Assembly: GCF_000526675.1 (NCBI RefSeq)
Contig: NZ_JAGN01000006.1
Span: 1 to 57,332, forward strand
Reading direction: 5' to 3'
Source of the DNA: Atopobacter phocae ATCC BAA-285
GTDB taxonomy: Bacteria; Bacillota; Bacilli; Lactobacillales; Aerococcaceae
DNA: 57,332 nt
A model generated the notes under the pieces. It was not told where the DNA came from, searched no databases, and was given only the letters and a program-made list of their open reading frames with translations. Shown piece by piece: positions 1 through 8,714 of the stretch. How positions within the stretch are numbered: the first letter of the stretch is position 1; every line of letters begins with the position of its first letter. The position numbers and the translations under genes were made by a program.

Positions 1-279
1 ACTAACTATATCAATCAAAGGAACTATGCAAAAGCCTGTGAGACTTTAGATAATGGCTTCGAAGATGCCTTCCAATACACAGTAATGGATAAGAGTCACA
101 ATCGTTTAAAAAGTACTAATCTTCTTGAACGATTGAACCAAGAAGTACGCCGAAGAGAAAAGATTATTCGTATTTTCCCCAATCGTGTGTCAGCCAATCG
201 TTTAATTGGTGCTGTCCTGATGGACACGCATGACGAATGGATCAGTTCTAAAAGAAAGTATATCAAGTTTAACCAGTAA
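1..279 (+). CDS. IS256/Mutator-family transposase, C-terminal part
   Basis: The frame is open from base 1 to the stop at 277-279, giving 92 codons without the N-terminus, which lies beyond the window. The protein would cut and join DNA to move its own element. The stretch around NLLERLNQEVRRRE followed by VSANRLIGAVLMD is the conserved end of Mutator-type transposases, with the ERLN-E-RRR signature that contains the last catalytic Glu of the DDE set. An internal ATG at 85 is not a real start, since homologous sequence continues upstream of it. Confidence 0.85.
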   Translation, partial: TNYINQRNYAKACETLDNGFEDAFQYTVMDKSHNRLKSTNLLERLNQEVRRREKIIRIFPNRVSANRLIGAVLMDTHDEWISSKRKYIKFNQ

Positions 280-306
280 GAGAGTATAGAACATTGTACT
301 AGAAAC

Positions 307-331
307 TTTTACACAAGATTATGGACTTGAC
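307..331 (+). repeat. Probable right inverted repeat of the IS256-type element
   Basis: TTTTACACAAGATTATGGAC plus the next five bases resembles the terminal repeat of IS256 (TTTTACACAATTATACGGAC as I recall it). It lies just after the transposase stop, where the right repeat is expected. The partner repeat is outside the window. Confidence 0.6.
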
Positions 332-413
332 TTGATTAATTAAAAAATCAGATAAAAATTAATTCAATCATGAGTTTAATATGAATAAATCACATAAAAT
401 CTTGCAATATTAT

Positions 414-442
414 TTTACAAAATAAAATTAATGTAGTACTAT
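414..442 (+). promoter_or_regulatory. Candidate tig promoter
   Basis: A -35 TTTACA at 414-419, a 17-base spacer and a -10 TACTAT at 437-442, about 40 bases before the tig start codon. The match is moderate. It lies outside the neighbouring IS end. Confidence 0.45.
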
Positions 443-488
443 GAACTAGTATGCAATATTTAATTATTGAACATTTGGAGGTAAATAA

Positions 489-1772
489 ATGTCTGTTAAA
501 TTTGATAAAAAAGAGAAAAGCTATGGTGAATTAATTTTCACAATCACAGAAGAAGAAAAAAATCATGGACTTGACCATGCATTCAACAAAGTTAAGAAAA
601 ACATCAGCGTACCTGGATTCCGTAAAGGTAAAGTAAGCCGTACTGTATTCAACCGTATGTTTGGTGAAGAATCATTATATGAAGAAGCTTTAAATCATGC
701 ATTACCAACTGCATATATGCGTGCTTTATCTGAAGCGGATGTACATCCAGTTTCACAACCTGAAATTGACGTATTAACACTTGAAAAAGGTAAAGATTGG
801 GAAATTAAAGCTCGTTTTGCTATCAAACCTGAAGTTAAATTAGGTCAATTTGAAGGTTTAGAAGTTGCAAAACAAGACCGTGAAGTTTCTGAAGAAGAAG
901 TAGAAGAAGCAATTAAAGCTCTTCAACAAACTCGCGCAGAATTAGTATTAAAAGAAGATGCACCTGCAGAACTTGGTGATACAGTTGTTATCGACTACAA
1001 AGGATTCATCGATGAAGTTGCTTTTGAAGGTGGAGAAGATAAAAATCACTCTCTAGAATTAGGAAGTGGTCAATTTATTCCAGGTTTTGAAGATCAATTA
1101 GTTGGTACTAAAGAAGGGGACGAAACAAAAGTAACTGTTACATTCCCAGAAGAGTATCAAGCTGCTGATTTAGCTGGTAAAGAAGCAATCTTCGAAGTAA
1201 CTGTTCACGAAGTAAAAACAAAAGAATTACCAGAATTAGATGATGAATTTGCTAAAGATGTAAACGAAGATTACGAAACATTAGCTGATTTAAAACAAGC
1301 TAAAAAAGAAGAGTTAGAAAACCAAAAATCTGAATTAGCAAATGAAAAAGTTCAAGAAGAAGCGATTCGTGCAGCAATTGAAAATGCTGAAATCGTTGAC
1401 CTTCCAAAAGAAATGGTTGAAGAAGAAGTAAATCGTCAAGTAGAACATTACTTAAACAATATGCGTCGTCAAGGTATTGAACCAGATTTATACTTCCAAA
1501 TCACTAATACAACAGAACAAGATTTACGTGATAACATGGCTGTTGATGCAGATATCCGTGTAAAAACAAATCTTATTTTAGAACAAATTGTTAAAGATAA
1601 AGAAATTCAAGTTTCTGAAGAAGAAATTCAAGAAGAAATTGAAAACTTATCAAAAGAATATCAAATGGATCTAGAACAAGTAAAACAAGTTGTATCAAAT
1701 GAAATGTTAACAGAAGACATTAAAATGAAAAAAGCTTTAGCTTTAATTACAGATACAGCTGTTGAAAAATAA
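489..1772 (+). CDS. tig: Trigger factor, ribosome-associated chaperone and prolyl isomerase
   Basis: Trigger factor docks at the ribosomal exit tunnel and shields nascent chains. The 427 residues are the usual length. The N-terminal ribosome-binding loop GFRKGK (residues 44-49) is intact, followed by an FKBP-type domain (GDTVVIDYKGFIDEVAFEGG near 163-182) and a long helical C-terminal domain. The start follows the Shine-Dalgarno site GGAGG at 478-482. It sits upstream of clpX, a common arrangement in Firmicutes, with a hairpin between the two genes. Confidence 0.97.
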   Translation: MSVKFDKKEKSYGELIFTITEEEKNHGLDHAFNKVKKNISVPGFRKGKVSRTVFNRMFGEESLYEEALNHALPTAYMRALSEADVHPVSQPEIDVLTLEKGKDWEIKARFAIKPEVKLGQFEGLEVAKQDREVSEEEVEEAIKALQQTRAELVLKEDAPAELGDTVVIDYKGFIDEVAFEGGEDKNHSLELGSGQFIPGFEDQLVGTKEGDETKVTVTFPEEYQAADLAGKEAIFEVTVHEVKTKELPELDDEFAKDVNEDYETLADLKQAKKEELENQKSELANEKVQEEAIRAAIENAEIVDLPKEMVEEEVNRQVEHYLNNMRRQGIEPDLYFQITNTTEQDLRDNMAVDADIRVKTNLILEQIVKDKEIQVSEEEIQEEIENLSKEYQMDLEQVKQVVSNEMLTEDIKMKKALALITDTAVEK

Positions 1773-1806
1773 TATTAGATTCAGTTGAAAAATTACTTTA
1801 AAAACG

Positions 1807-1836
1807 AAACAGGCGAATCTTGTGTTCGCCTGTTTT
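1807..1836 (+). terminator. Hairpin after tig
   Basis: Arms AAACAGGCGAA and TTCGCCTGTTT form a perfect 11-bp stem with a 7-base loop. The T-run is only four bases, so termination may be partial, with some read-through to clpX. Confidence 0.65.
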
Positions 1837-1889
1837 AGCCATTTTAATACATGTCGAAATTTTCTTTAGTTTTGATGTGAAATGAAAGG

Positions 1890-3149
1890 ATGGGTTATTC
1901 GTTCATGATTGATGATAATGAATTAGAAATCCGGTGTTCTTTCTGTGGTAAAGAACAGGAAGACGTAAAAAAGATGATTGCCGGCTCAAATGCTTTCATC
2001 TGTAATGAATGTGCTGAAGTAGCTTACCAAATTATGACTGAAGAATTAAAAAGTTCAGTTGACTTTGGCGCAATTGAATTACTCAAACCAAAAGAAATTG
2101 AAAAAGAATTAAGCGAGTATTTAATTGGTCAATTTGACGCAAAAAAAGCACTAGCAGTAGCAGTTTACAATCACTTTAAACGCATTAATCATATGATGGA
2201 TTCAGAGGCAGATGAAGATGCAGTTGAATTACAAAAAAGTAATATTTGTTTAATCGGTCCTACTGGATCTGGAAAAACATTTTTAGCTCAAACATTAGCA
2301 CGTATTTTAAATGTTCCTTTTGCTATTGCTGATGCTACAACATTAACTGAAGCAGGATATGTTGGTGAAGACGTGGAGAATGTCTTAGTTAAACTATTAC
2401 AAGCCACTGATTTTGATGTTGCCGCTGCAGAACATGGTATCATATACATCGATGAAATTGATAAAATAGCACGTAAAAGTGAAAATGTTAGTATTACACG
2501 TGATGTAAGTGGTGAAGGAGTTCAACAGGCTCTACTAAAAATTCTAGAAGGTACTGTTGCATCCGTTCCTCCTCAAGGTGGAAGAAAGCATCCTCAGCAA
2601 GAATTAGTTCAAATTGATACAAGCAACATCTTATTCATTGTAGGTGGAGCTTTTGCTGGTATTGAAACAATTGTTAAAGAGCGTCTTGGGGCAAAAGTTA
2701 TCGGTTTTGGTTCAAATAGTGAAGGCTATGATGAGTCTAAAAGTATTATGCAACAAATTATCCCTGAAGATTTGTTAAGTTTTGGATTGATCCCTGAATT
2801 TATCGGTCGATTACCAGTTATATCGACTCTTGAACCATTAACAGAGGAAGATTTAGTAAAAATCTTAACAGAACCGAAGAACGCCTTAGTTAAACAATAT
2901 CAACAGTTATTAAAACTTGAAGGGGTCGAATTAGAGTTTCGAAAAGATGCTTTAGTTGAAATCGCCAAAAAAGCGTTAAGTAGAAATACTGGGGCACGTG
3001 GACTACGTTCAATTATTGAGTCTATAATGTTAGATGTAATGTACGAAATTCCTAGTCGTCCAGAAATTAAAAAAGTTGAAATTACTAAAGGTACCATTAA
3101 TGGGACTAGAAAACCAATATTATTTGATGAAGAAAATAATAAACTATAG
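1890..3149 (+). CDS. clpX: ATP-dependent Clp protease ATP-binding subunit ClpX
   Basis: AAA+ unfoldase that feeds tagged proteins to ClpP. The zinc-binding domain has CSFC (C16, C19) and CNEC (C38, C41). Walker A is GPTGSGKT (123-130), Walker B is IIYIDEID and sensor-2 GARGLR is near the C-terminus. Length 419 is typical. The start is uncertain: the ATG at 1890 directly abuts AAAGG, while an in-frame ATG at 1905 (MIDDNELEI) would give 414 residues and better spacing from the GGATGGG region. No lon gene follows, unlike Bacillus; engB is next. Confidence 0.97.
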   Translation: MGYSFMIDDNELEIRCSFCGKEQEDVKKMIAGSNAFICNECAEVAYQIMTEELKSSVDFGAIELLKPKEIEKELSEYLIGQFDAKKALAVAVYNHFKRINHMMDSEADEDAVELQKSNICLIGPTGSGKTFLAQTLARILNVPFAIADATTLTEAGYVGEDVENVLVKLLQATDFDVAAAEHGIIYIDEIDKIARKSENVSITRDVSGEGVQQALLKILEGTVASVPPQGGRKHPQQELVQIDTSNILFIVGGAFAGIETIVKERLGAKVIGFGSNSEGYDESKSIMQQIIPEDLLSFGLIPEFIGRLPVISTLEPLTEEDLVKILTEPKNALVKQYQQLLKLEGVELEFRKDALVEIAKKALSRNTGARGLRSIIESIMLDVMYEIPSRPEIKKVEITKGTINGTRKPILFDEENNKL

Positions 3150-3227
3150 TATTACAAGGAGGAGAGGTGAGGTCAAGCATTTATTTGATTTCATCTCTTT
3201 TCGTCAATTGAAAAGAGGTGGTAATGC

Positions 3228-3812
3228 ATGCTAATTAAAAATCCTACATTTACAACATCAGCAGTACTTCCTAGACAGTACCCTGATCTGATGGTACCAG
3301 AAGTCGCATTAGCAGGTAGAAGTAATGTTGGGAAATCATCATTCATTAATAAGTTAATTAACCGCAAAGCGTTAGCTCGTACTTCAAGTAAACCAGGAAA
3401 AACGCAAACATTAAACTTTTACAACATGGATGAGAAATTTTTCTTTGTTGATGTTCCAGGATATGGTTATGCAAAAGTGTCTAAAACAGATCGTGCAAAA
3501 TGGAAAACAATGGTAGAAACCTATTTTTCTAGTCGTAAGATGATTTGTTTAGTATTAATAATCGTTGATTTTAGACATGCACCTTCGGAAGATGATATTC
3601 AAATGGCTAACTTTTTAGCTGAATTGGATTTTCCGTTCCGAATTGTGCTAACAAAAACAGACAAAATCCCAAAAGGGCGTCATAATAAACATTATCAAAT
3701 GGCTAAAAAAGCATTTCAAATTCCAGAAGATGACGCCTATTATCTCTTTTCCTCTTATACAGGATATGGAAAAGAGGCAATATGGGAACTAATCGAAGAA
3801 GCTATAAAATAA
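3228..3812 (+). CDS. engB: Ribosome biogenesis GTP-binding protein EngB (YsxC/YihA)
   Basis: Small GTPase needed for assembly of the 50S subunit. It has G1 GRSNVGKSSF, the switch region GKTQTLNF, G3 DVPGYG and G4 TKTDK. Length 194 matches the family. The start ATG at 3228 follows AAGAGGTGG. The 78-base gap after clpX contains a strong extra Shine-Dalgarno (AAGGAGG, 3156-3162) with a 14-codon frame. Confidence 0.96.
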   Translation: MLIKNPTFTTSAVLPRQYPDLMVPEVALAGRSNVGKSSFINKLINRKALARTSSKPGKTQTLNFYNMDEKFFFVDVPGYGYAKVSKTDRAKWKTMVETYFSSRKMICLVLIIVDFRHAPSEDDIQMANFLAELDFPFRIVLTKTDKIPKGRHNKHYQMAKKAFQIPEDDAYYLFSSYTGYGKEAIWELIEEAIK

Positions 3813-3829
3813 CTTGGAGATGATGACAC

Positions 3830-5656
3830 ATGGTTAGATTATCTCCCGAAATAATTAAGGATGTCAGTGAAAATGTTGACATATTGCCTATTATTGAACA
3901 TTACGTTGAATTAAAAAAACGTGGTAAAAATTATTTTGGCTATTGCCCATTTCATGAAGAAAGAACGCCAAGTTTTTCAGTAGCTCCCGAAAAACAATTG
4001 TATCACTGTTTTAGTTGTGGACGTGGTGGCAATGTATTTGGTTTTATTCAAGAAATTGATCAAGTCTCTTTTCCCGAAGCGGTTAAAAAAGTAGCTGAAT
4101 TAGGTAATTTAGATATCGATTTAAAAATTGATAATCAGTCTTCAAGAAAAATTACACAGTATGAGTCAACTTATTCGTTACTTAATAAAGCCACTCGTTT
4201 TTTTCATCACACATTAAAGAATACAATTGCCGGTGAGGAAGCAAAAAAATATATAAAAAACCGGGGATTAACCGATGAAATTATCGAAACGTTTCAACTC
4301 GGATTTGCGCCAATTAATCGAACACTTCTTCATGAAATTTTTGAATCGAATGAATTAACCGAAGAATCCATTCAACAATCTGGATTATTTACAGAGGGAA
4401 ATAACGAACCTTCTAATACCTTAATCAGTCGATTTTATAACCGATTGATTATTCCATTAAGAAACGAAGATGGCAAGCCAGTTGGTCTATCGGGTCGAAC
4501 GGTAAGTGATACAGATGAGTTAGATGCTAGTTTTCAACAAGCTAAGTATATTAATTCCCCTGAAACAGCACTTTTTCATAAAAGTCAATTTTTATTTAAC
4601 TTTGATTTAGCAAAAAAAGCGATTCGACGTGAAAATGAAGTGCTGCTATTAGAAGGGTATATGGATGTCATTTCAGTTTATCAGGCGGGTATTTCACAAG
4701 CTGTTGCTTCAATGGGAACAAGTTTGACACAAGAGCAAATTTTAAAACTTCGACCATTAACTAATCATATCATTATTTCTTATGATGGAGACTCAGCTGG
4801 TTTAAAAGCTACTGATCGAGCAATTCAAATGATCCGAAGCACTAAACATTTTGATATTAGTATTTTAAATTTTTCGGACGGAATGGATCCAGATGACTAT
4901 ATACAAAAAAATGGCGCGGAAGCTTTTCGTAATCATTATTTACATAAGCGTGATACACCATTTGAATTTTACAAACGGTTTTATGCGTTAGACTATCAAT
5001 TAAGTAATCCTAATGAAGTGTCTAAATACATTGAAAAATTGTTACCTGAACTTCAATTTGAAAGTCGTTTAGTTCAAACAAGATATATTAAAGAGTTATC
5101 ATTAGAATTTAGTTTAGATGAACAAATTTTAATTGAGATGTTTGAAGGATTACCTACTAAAGAGAAATCGCTTAAACCAACTATTAAGAAAAGTGAACCA
5201 ATCACAGAGCTCCCAGAATTATCTAATCGATTGCAAAGGGCACAAAAGCAACTGATTTATCGTTTGTTAACTAATGATGAAACGTGGCACTTAATCGATT
5301 TTAATGAATTAAGTTTTCCTGATGAAAATTTCCAATTATTATTTTGGATTTTAGAAGTATTTCATCAACAATACGAAGCCCCATTCCATATTCAAGATGT
5401 TTTGCTCGAATTGAGTGGAAAGCCTCATTTGGAGAAGTTATTAGTAGATATTTCATATTTAAATTTGAACGAAGAACTTTCGCCACAAGAAATTAAGGAT
5501 TTAGTCGATATTATTACAGTTAATAAAAGTTACGAAGAACAAATTAAACAATTAAATCAAGAAATTAAGACACTTTACGCAAAAGGTGAAAATCATCTAG
5601 CAACAGAACTTGGTCAACAATTAATTGAGTTAATTAGAAATTATCAAATGAAGTAA
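3830..5656 (+). CDS. dnaG: DNA primase
   Basis: Synthesises RNA primers at the replication fork. The N-terminal CHC2 zinc finger is visible (CPFHEERTPSF then YHCFSCGRGGNVFGF), then the TOPRIM core with EGYMDV and YDGDSAG, and a C-terminal helicase-binding region. Length 608 is normal. It is followed 15 bases later by rpoD, the classical macromolecular-synthesis arrangement. Confidence 0.97.
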   Translation: MVRLSPEIIKDVSENVDILPIIEHYVELKKRGKNYFGYCPFHEERTPSFSVAPEKQLYHCFSCGRGGNVFGFIQEIDQVSFPEAVKKVAELGNLDIDLKIDNQSSRKITQYESTYSLLNKATRFFHHTLKNTIAGEEAKKYIKNRGLTDEIIETFQLGFAPINRTLLHEIFESNELTEESIQQSGLFTEGNNEPSNTLISRFYNRLIIPLRNEDGKPVGLSGRTVSDTDELDASFQQAKYINSPETALFHKSQFLFNFDLAKKAIRRENEVLLLEGYMDVISVYQAGISQAVASMGTSLTQEQILKLRPLTNHIIISYDGDSAGLKATDRAIQMIRSTKHFDISILNFSDGMDPDDYIQKNGAEAFRNHYLHKRDTPFEFYKRFYALDYQLSNPNEVSKYIEKLLPELQFESRLVQTRYIKELSLEFSLDEQILIEMFEGLPTKEKSLKPTIKKSEPITELPELSNRLQRAQKQLIYRLLTNDETWHLIDFNELSFPDENFQLLFWILEVFHQQYEAPFHIQDVLLELSGKPHLEKLLVDISYLNLNEELSPQEIKDLVDIITVNKSYEEQIKQLNQEIKTLYAKGENHLATELGQQLIELIRNYQMK

Positions 5657-5671
5657 AAAGGAGCTTGAAAC

Positions 5672-6838
5672 ATGTCAAAAAAAATGACAAATGAAGAATT
5701 TGACGTAAAAAAATACGAACAAGATACTAAAAAGTTGATTGCTAAGAAAAAATTATTCGGACAAATTCTGATTGATGAACTTACAGATGAGATTGTAACT
5801 CCTTACAAATTAAATGCACAACAAATGGAACGTTTAATGAATCGTTTTGAAGACGCAGGAATTTCTGTCGTTGATAAAGACGGTGGACCTTCAACGACAC
5901 AATTAAAACTTGAAAATGATAAACAAACAGCCGCTTTAAATGCAGAAGATGCTGATTTAACGCGTACCAAAGCAGAAGATGCTGGGGTTCCAACGGGTGT
6001 TAAAATTAATGATTCTGTTCGTATGTATTTAAAAGAAATTGGTCGTGTGCCATTATTAAATGCTGAAGAAGAAGTTGAACTTGCTAAACGTATTGAAGAA
6101 GGCGACCCTATTGCTAAACAAGAATTAGCTGAAGCTAACTTACGTTTAGTTGTATCCATTGCAAAACGTTATGTTGGACGTGGCATGCAATTTTTAGATT
6201 TGATTCAAGAAGGAAACATGGGGTTAATGAAAGCTGTAGAAAAATTTGACCATACTAAAGGCTTCAAATTTTCTACGTATGCTACATGGTGGATTCGACA
6301 AGCGATCACTCGTGCAATTGCTGATCAAGCACGTACTATTCGTATTCCGGTTCACATGGTTGAAACCATTAACAAGTTAGTACGTATCCAACGTCAATTA
6401 TTACAAGATTTAGGACGCGAACCAACCCCTGAAGAAATCGGTGCAGAAATGGATTTAGCGACAGAAAAAGTGCGAGAAATCTTAAAAATTGCTCAAGAAC
6501 CTGTCTCATTAGAAACGCCAATTGGTGAAGAAGATGATTCACATTTAGGTGATTTTATCGAAGATGAAGGCGCAACTAGTCCTGCAGAACATACTGCTGC
6601 AACATTATTAAGAGAACAACTTGATGAAGTATTAGAACAATTAACTGACCGTGAAGAGAATGTACTGAAATTACGTTTTGGTTTATCTGAAGAACATAAT
6701 AACGAAGTAAAAACACTAGAAGAAGTTGGAAAAGTTTTTGGTGTAACACGTGAACGTATTCGTCAAATAGAAGCTAAAGCTTTAAGAAAATTAAAACATC
6801 CAAGTCGTTCTAAACAATTAAAAGATTTTATGGAGTAA
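5672..6838 (+). CDS. rpoD: Primary sigma factor RpoD (sigma A)
   Basis: Housekeeping sigma factor that directs RNA polymerase to TATAAT/TTGACA promoters. Region 1.2 ([16 protein letters not shown]), region 2 ([40 protein letters not shown]), region 3 and the region 4 helix-turn-helix ([20 protein letters not shown]) are all present. The N-terminal acidic region is short, as in Gram-positive sigma A. Shine-Dalgarno AAGGAG precedes the ATG. It is the second gene of dnaG-rpoD-trmK-nif3. Confidence 0.98.
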   Translation: MSKKMTNEEFDVKKYEQDTKKLIAKKKLFGQILIDELTDEIVTPYKLNAQQMERLMNRFEDAGISVVDKDGGPSTTQLKLENDKQTAALNAEDADLTRTKAEDAGVPTGVKINDSVRMYLKEIGRVPLLNAEEEVELAKRIEEGDPIAKQELAEANLRLVVSIAKRYVGRGMQFLDLIQEGNMGLMKAVEKFDHTKGFKFSTYATWWIRQAITRAIADQARTIRIPVHMVETINKLVRIQRQLLQDLGREPTPEEIGAEMDLATEKVREILKIAQEPVSLETPIGEEDDSHLGDFIEDEGATSPAEHTAATLLREQLDEVLEQLTDREENVLKLRFGLSEEHNNEVKTLEEVGKVFGVTRERIRQIEAKALRKLKHPSRSKQLKDFME

Positions 6839-6841
6839 ACT

Positions 6842-7552
6842 ATGAAATTAAGTCCAAGATTACAACAAGTTGCAGATTTAGTTGATTCTAATCAAATATT
6901 ACTAGATATTGGTAGCGATCATGCCTATTTACCCATTCATCTTGTACTCAATCAAAAAATTACCAAGGCGATTGCAGGTGAAGTAAGCGAAGGGCCACTA
7001 GCTAATGCGATTAAAGCTGTACGTGCAAATGATTTAGAGCAAGTAATTAGCTGTCGTTTAGGAAGTGGGTTTAACGTTTTCTCTGATGAACAGTCTGAAG
7101 AAGTTAATCAAATTGGTACTGTTACTATTTGTGGCATGGGTGGAGAATTAATTCGTTCTATTTTAGCTGATGGTTTTAATAAACAATTACTAAATGAACA
7201 AGCTGTTCTTATATTACAACCTAATATTGGCGAAAAAACATTGCGACAATGGTTAATGGATCATTCCTATGAAATTATTGATGAAAAAATGATTCAAGAA
7301 GTTAATCGTTTTTACCCAATTATAAAGGCCGTTAAACGCCAACAGCCAACTACTTATACAGATTTAGAACTAATGTATGGACCACTTCTATTAAAGGAAC
7401 CTAATCAAGCAGTGATTAACAAGTACCAAGAAGATAAAAAACATTTGCGTTCCATTTTAAGCCAATTAAATCACGATCATCCAAAATACCAAATGTTTGA
7501 ACAAAAAATAAATGAACTGAGTGAGGTGCTTAACCATTATGAAAGTCGCTGA
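6842..7552 (+). CDS. trmK: tRNA (adenine22-N1)-methyltransferase TrmK
   Basis: SAM-dependent enzyme methylating N1 of A22 in tRNA. The SAM-binding motif LLDIGSDHAYLPI lies at about residues 20-32 and a catalytic-type motif TVTICGMGGELI near 99-110. Length 236 fits B. subtilis YqfN/TrmK. It begins 3 bases after the rpoD stop and overlaps the next gene, so it is translated from the sigma factor operon. Confidence 0.93.
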   Translation: MKLSPRLQQVADLVDSNQILLDIGSDHAYLPIHLVLNQKITKAIAGEVSEGPLANAIKAVRANDLEQVISCRLGSGFNVFSDEQSEEVNQIGTVTICGMGGELIRSILADGFNKQLLNEQAVLILQPNIGEKTLRQWLMDHSYEIIDEKMIQEVNRFYPIIKAVKRQQPTTYTDLELMYGPLLLKEPNQAVINKYQEDKKHLRSILSQLNHDHPKYQMFEQKINELSEVLNHYESR

Positions 7553-8603
7553 TATCATTAACATATTTGAAACACACTGTCCACAACATTTTAAAATGGA
7601 TAGAGATACTATTGGATTACAAATTGGTGATGCTAATCAAGTTGTCAATAAAATGATGATTACATTGGACATAAGGCCAAGTGTTGTTCAAGAAGCCATT
7701 GAAAAAAAAGTTGATTTTATATTTGCACATCACCCAATTATCTATCGTCCACTGACTCAAATTGACTTTTCAAATCCTCAAGAAAAAATGATAGCAGATT
7801 TGATCAAGCATAATATTACAGTCTATGTTGCGCATACGAATTTAGATGTCGTACCAGGTGGAATGAATGATTGGTTTATGAATGCATTATCATTAAATGA
7901 TGTGAAAGTCGTTCATGAAACACAAAGATTATCTCGCTACAACATTTCAATTGAAATTAATCAAGATGATGAAGCGCTATTCCAAACTATTTTTGACACA
8001 ACAGAATGGACTGTTCGTGGCTCAATGCAACCGATTGAAATAGAATGGCAACGAGTTGTCGATTCCAAGAACTCTGCAGTTATTTATCAAACCAATTTAT
8101 CAGAATTATATCTAAATGATATGAAACATTTTATACATCATTTAGAACATCAATTGCCTGTATCTTCATCGATAGAAAAAGATGCATGGGATGACATGCG
8201 TATTGGATTAGGTCGTGTTGGATCATTAGAAGAACCAATTAAATATTCTGAATTTTTAGAGTTACTTTCATATCAATTTAATTGGAAAAACATGCGTGTT
8301 GTAAATCAACCGTCAATGGACCAAATGATTCAACATATAGCTGTAATTGGTGGAGATGGTGGAAAATACTATAATGATGCCATAAAAGCAGGTGCTGATA
8401 TATTAATCACCGGTGATTTATATTATCATACAAGTCACGATATTCAGGAAACCGATTTAATTGCACTTGATCCAGGTCATTTTATGGAATTTTTAATTAC
8501 CGATTACATGACACAGTGGTTTACTAGTCAATTAAATGAAAAAATTGAGATTATTCCAACTCAAATAATAACTGACCCATTTAGTTTTGTTCAACTATCA
8601 TAA
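7539..8603 (+). CDS. Nif3-like dinuclear metal centre protein (YqfO family)
   Basis: Member of the Nif3/YqfO (GTP cyclohydrolase I type 2-like) family; the biochemical role is not settled. Metal ligands are visible in FAHHPII, AHTNLDV and DLYYHTSHDI, with HFMEF near the C-terminus. A PII-like insert (about 120-230) separates the two halves, as in YqfO. I place the start at the ATG at 7539, 10 bases after GAGGTG, giving 354 residues and a 14-base overlap with trmK; an upstream GTG at 7521 overlaps that ribosome site. It ends the dnaG-rpoD operon before a strong terminator. Confidence 0.92.
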   Translation: MKVADIINIFETHCPQHFKMDRDTIGLQIGDANQVVNKMMITLDIRPSVVQEAIEKKVDFIFAHHPIIYRPLTQIDFSNPQEKMIADLIKHNITVYVAHTNLDVVPGGMNDWFMNALSLNDVKVVHETQRLSRYNISIEINQDDEALFQTIFDTTEWTVRGSMQPIEIEWQRVVDSKNSAVIYQTNLSELYLNDMKHFIHHLEHQLPVSSSIEKDAWDDMRIGLGRVGSLEEPIKYSEFLELLSYQFNWKNMRVVNQPSMDQMIQHIAVIGGDGGKYYNDAIKAGADILITGDLYYHTSHDIQETDLIALDPGHFMEFLITDYMTQWFTSQLNEKIEIIPTQIITDPFSFVQLS

Positions 8604-8610
8604 AAGTCAG

Positions 8611-8640
8611 AACCATCATTCGATTGAATGATGGTTTTTT
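8611..8640 (+). terminator. Rho-independent terminator of the dnaG-rpoD-trmK-nif3 block
   Basis: Arms AACCATCATTC and GAATGATGGTT are perfectly complementary with loop GATT, followed by a run of six T. Confidence 0.92.
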
Positions 8641-8677
8641 CTTATCTCTTAATAACATGTTATCTTTCTTGTTGATT

Positions 8678-8686
8678 TGATATAAT
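8678..8686 (+). promoter_or_regulatory. Extended -10 promoter for rexB-rexA
   Basis: TGATATAAT contains the TGnTATAAT extended -10 element, 28 bases before the rexB start codon. The -35 region (TGTTAT at 8658-8663) is weak. Confidence 0.6.
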
Positions 8687-8714
8687 AATAAAGACAATTG
8701 AAAGGAGTAAGTTT

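Larger units (their letters stand above)
1..331 (+). mobile_element. Right end of an IS256-family insertion sequence (truncated by window edge)
   Basis: The first 331 bases hold the 3' part of a Mutator/IS256-type transposase gene followed 28 bases later by a terminal repeat-like sequence. The left part of the element lies outside the window, so completeness and target duplication cannot be judged. The tig promoter at 414-442 lies outside the element and looks intact. Confidence 0.8.

Noticed and set aside
2900-3097. Open frame on the minus strand inside clpX
   Set aside because: It is a shadow of clpX in another frame, with no ribosome site and no recognisable domain. The same applies to small frames inside dnaG, rpoD, rexB, nanK, coaBC, ppaC, the glycyl radical enzyme gene and deoR.
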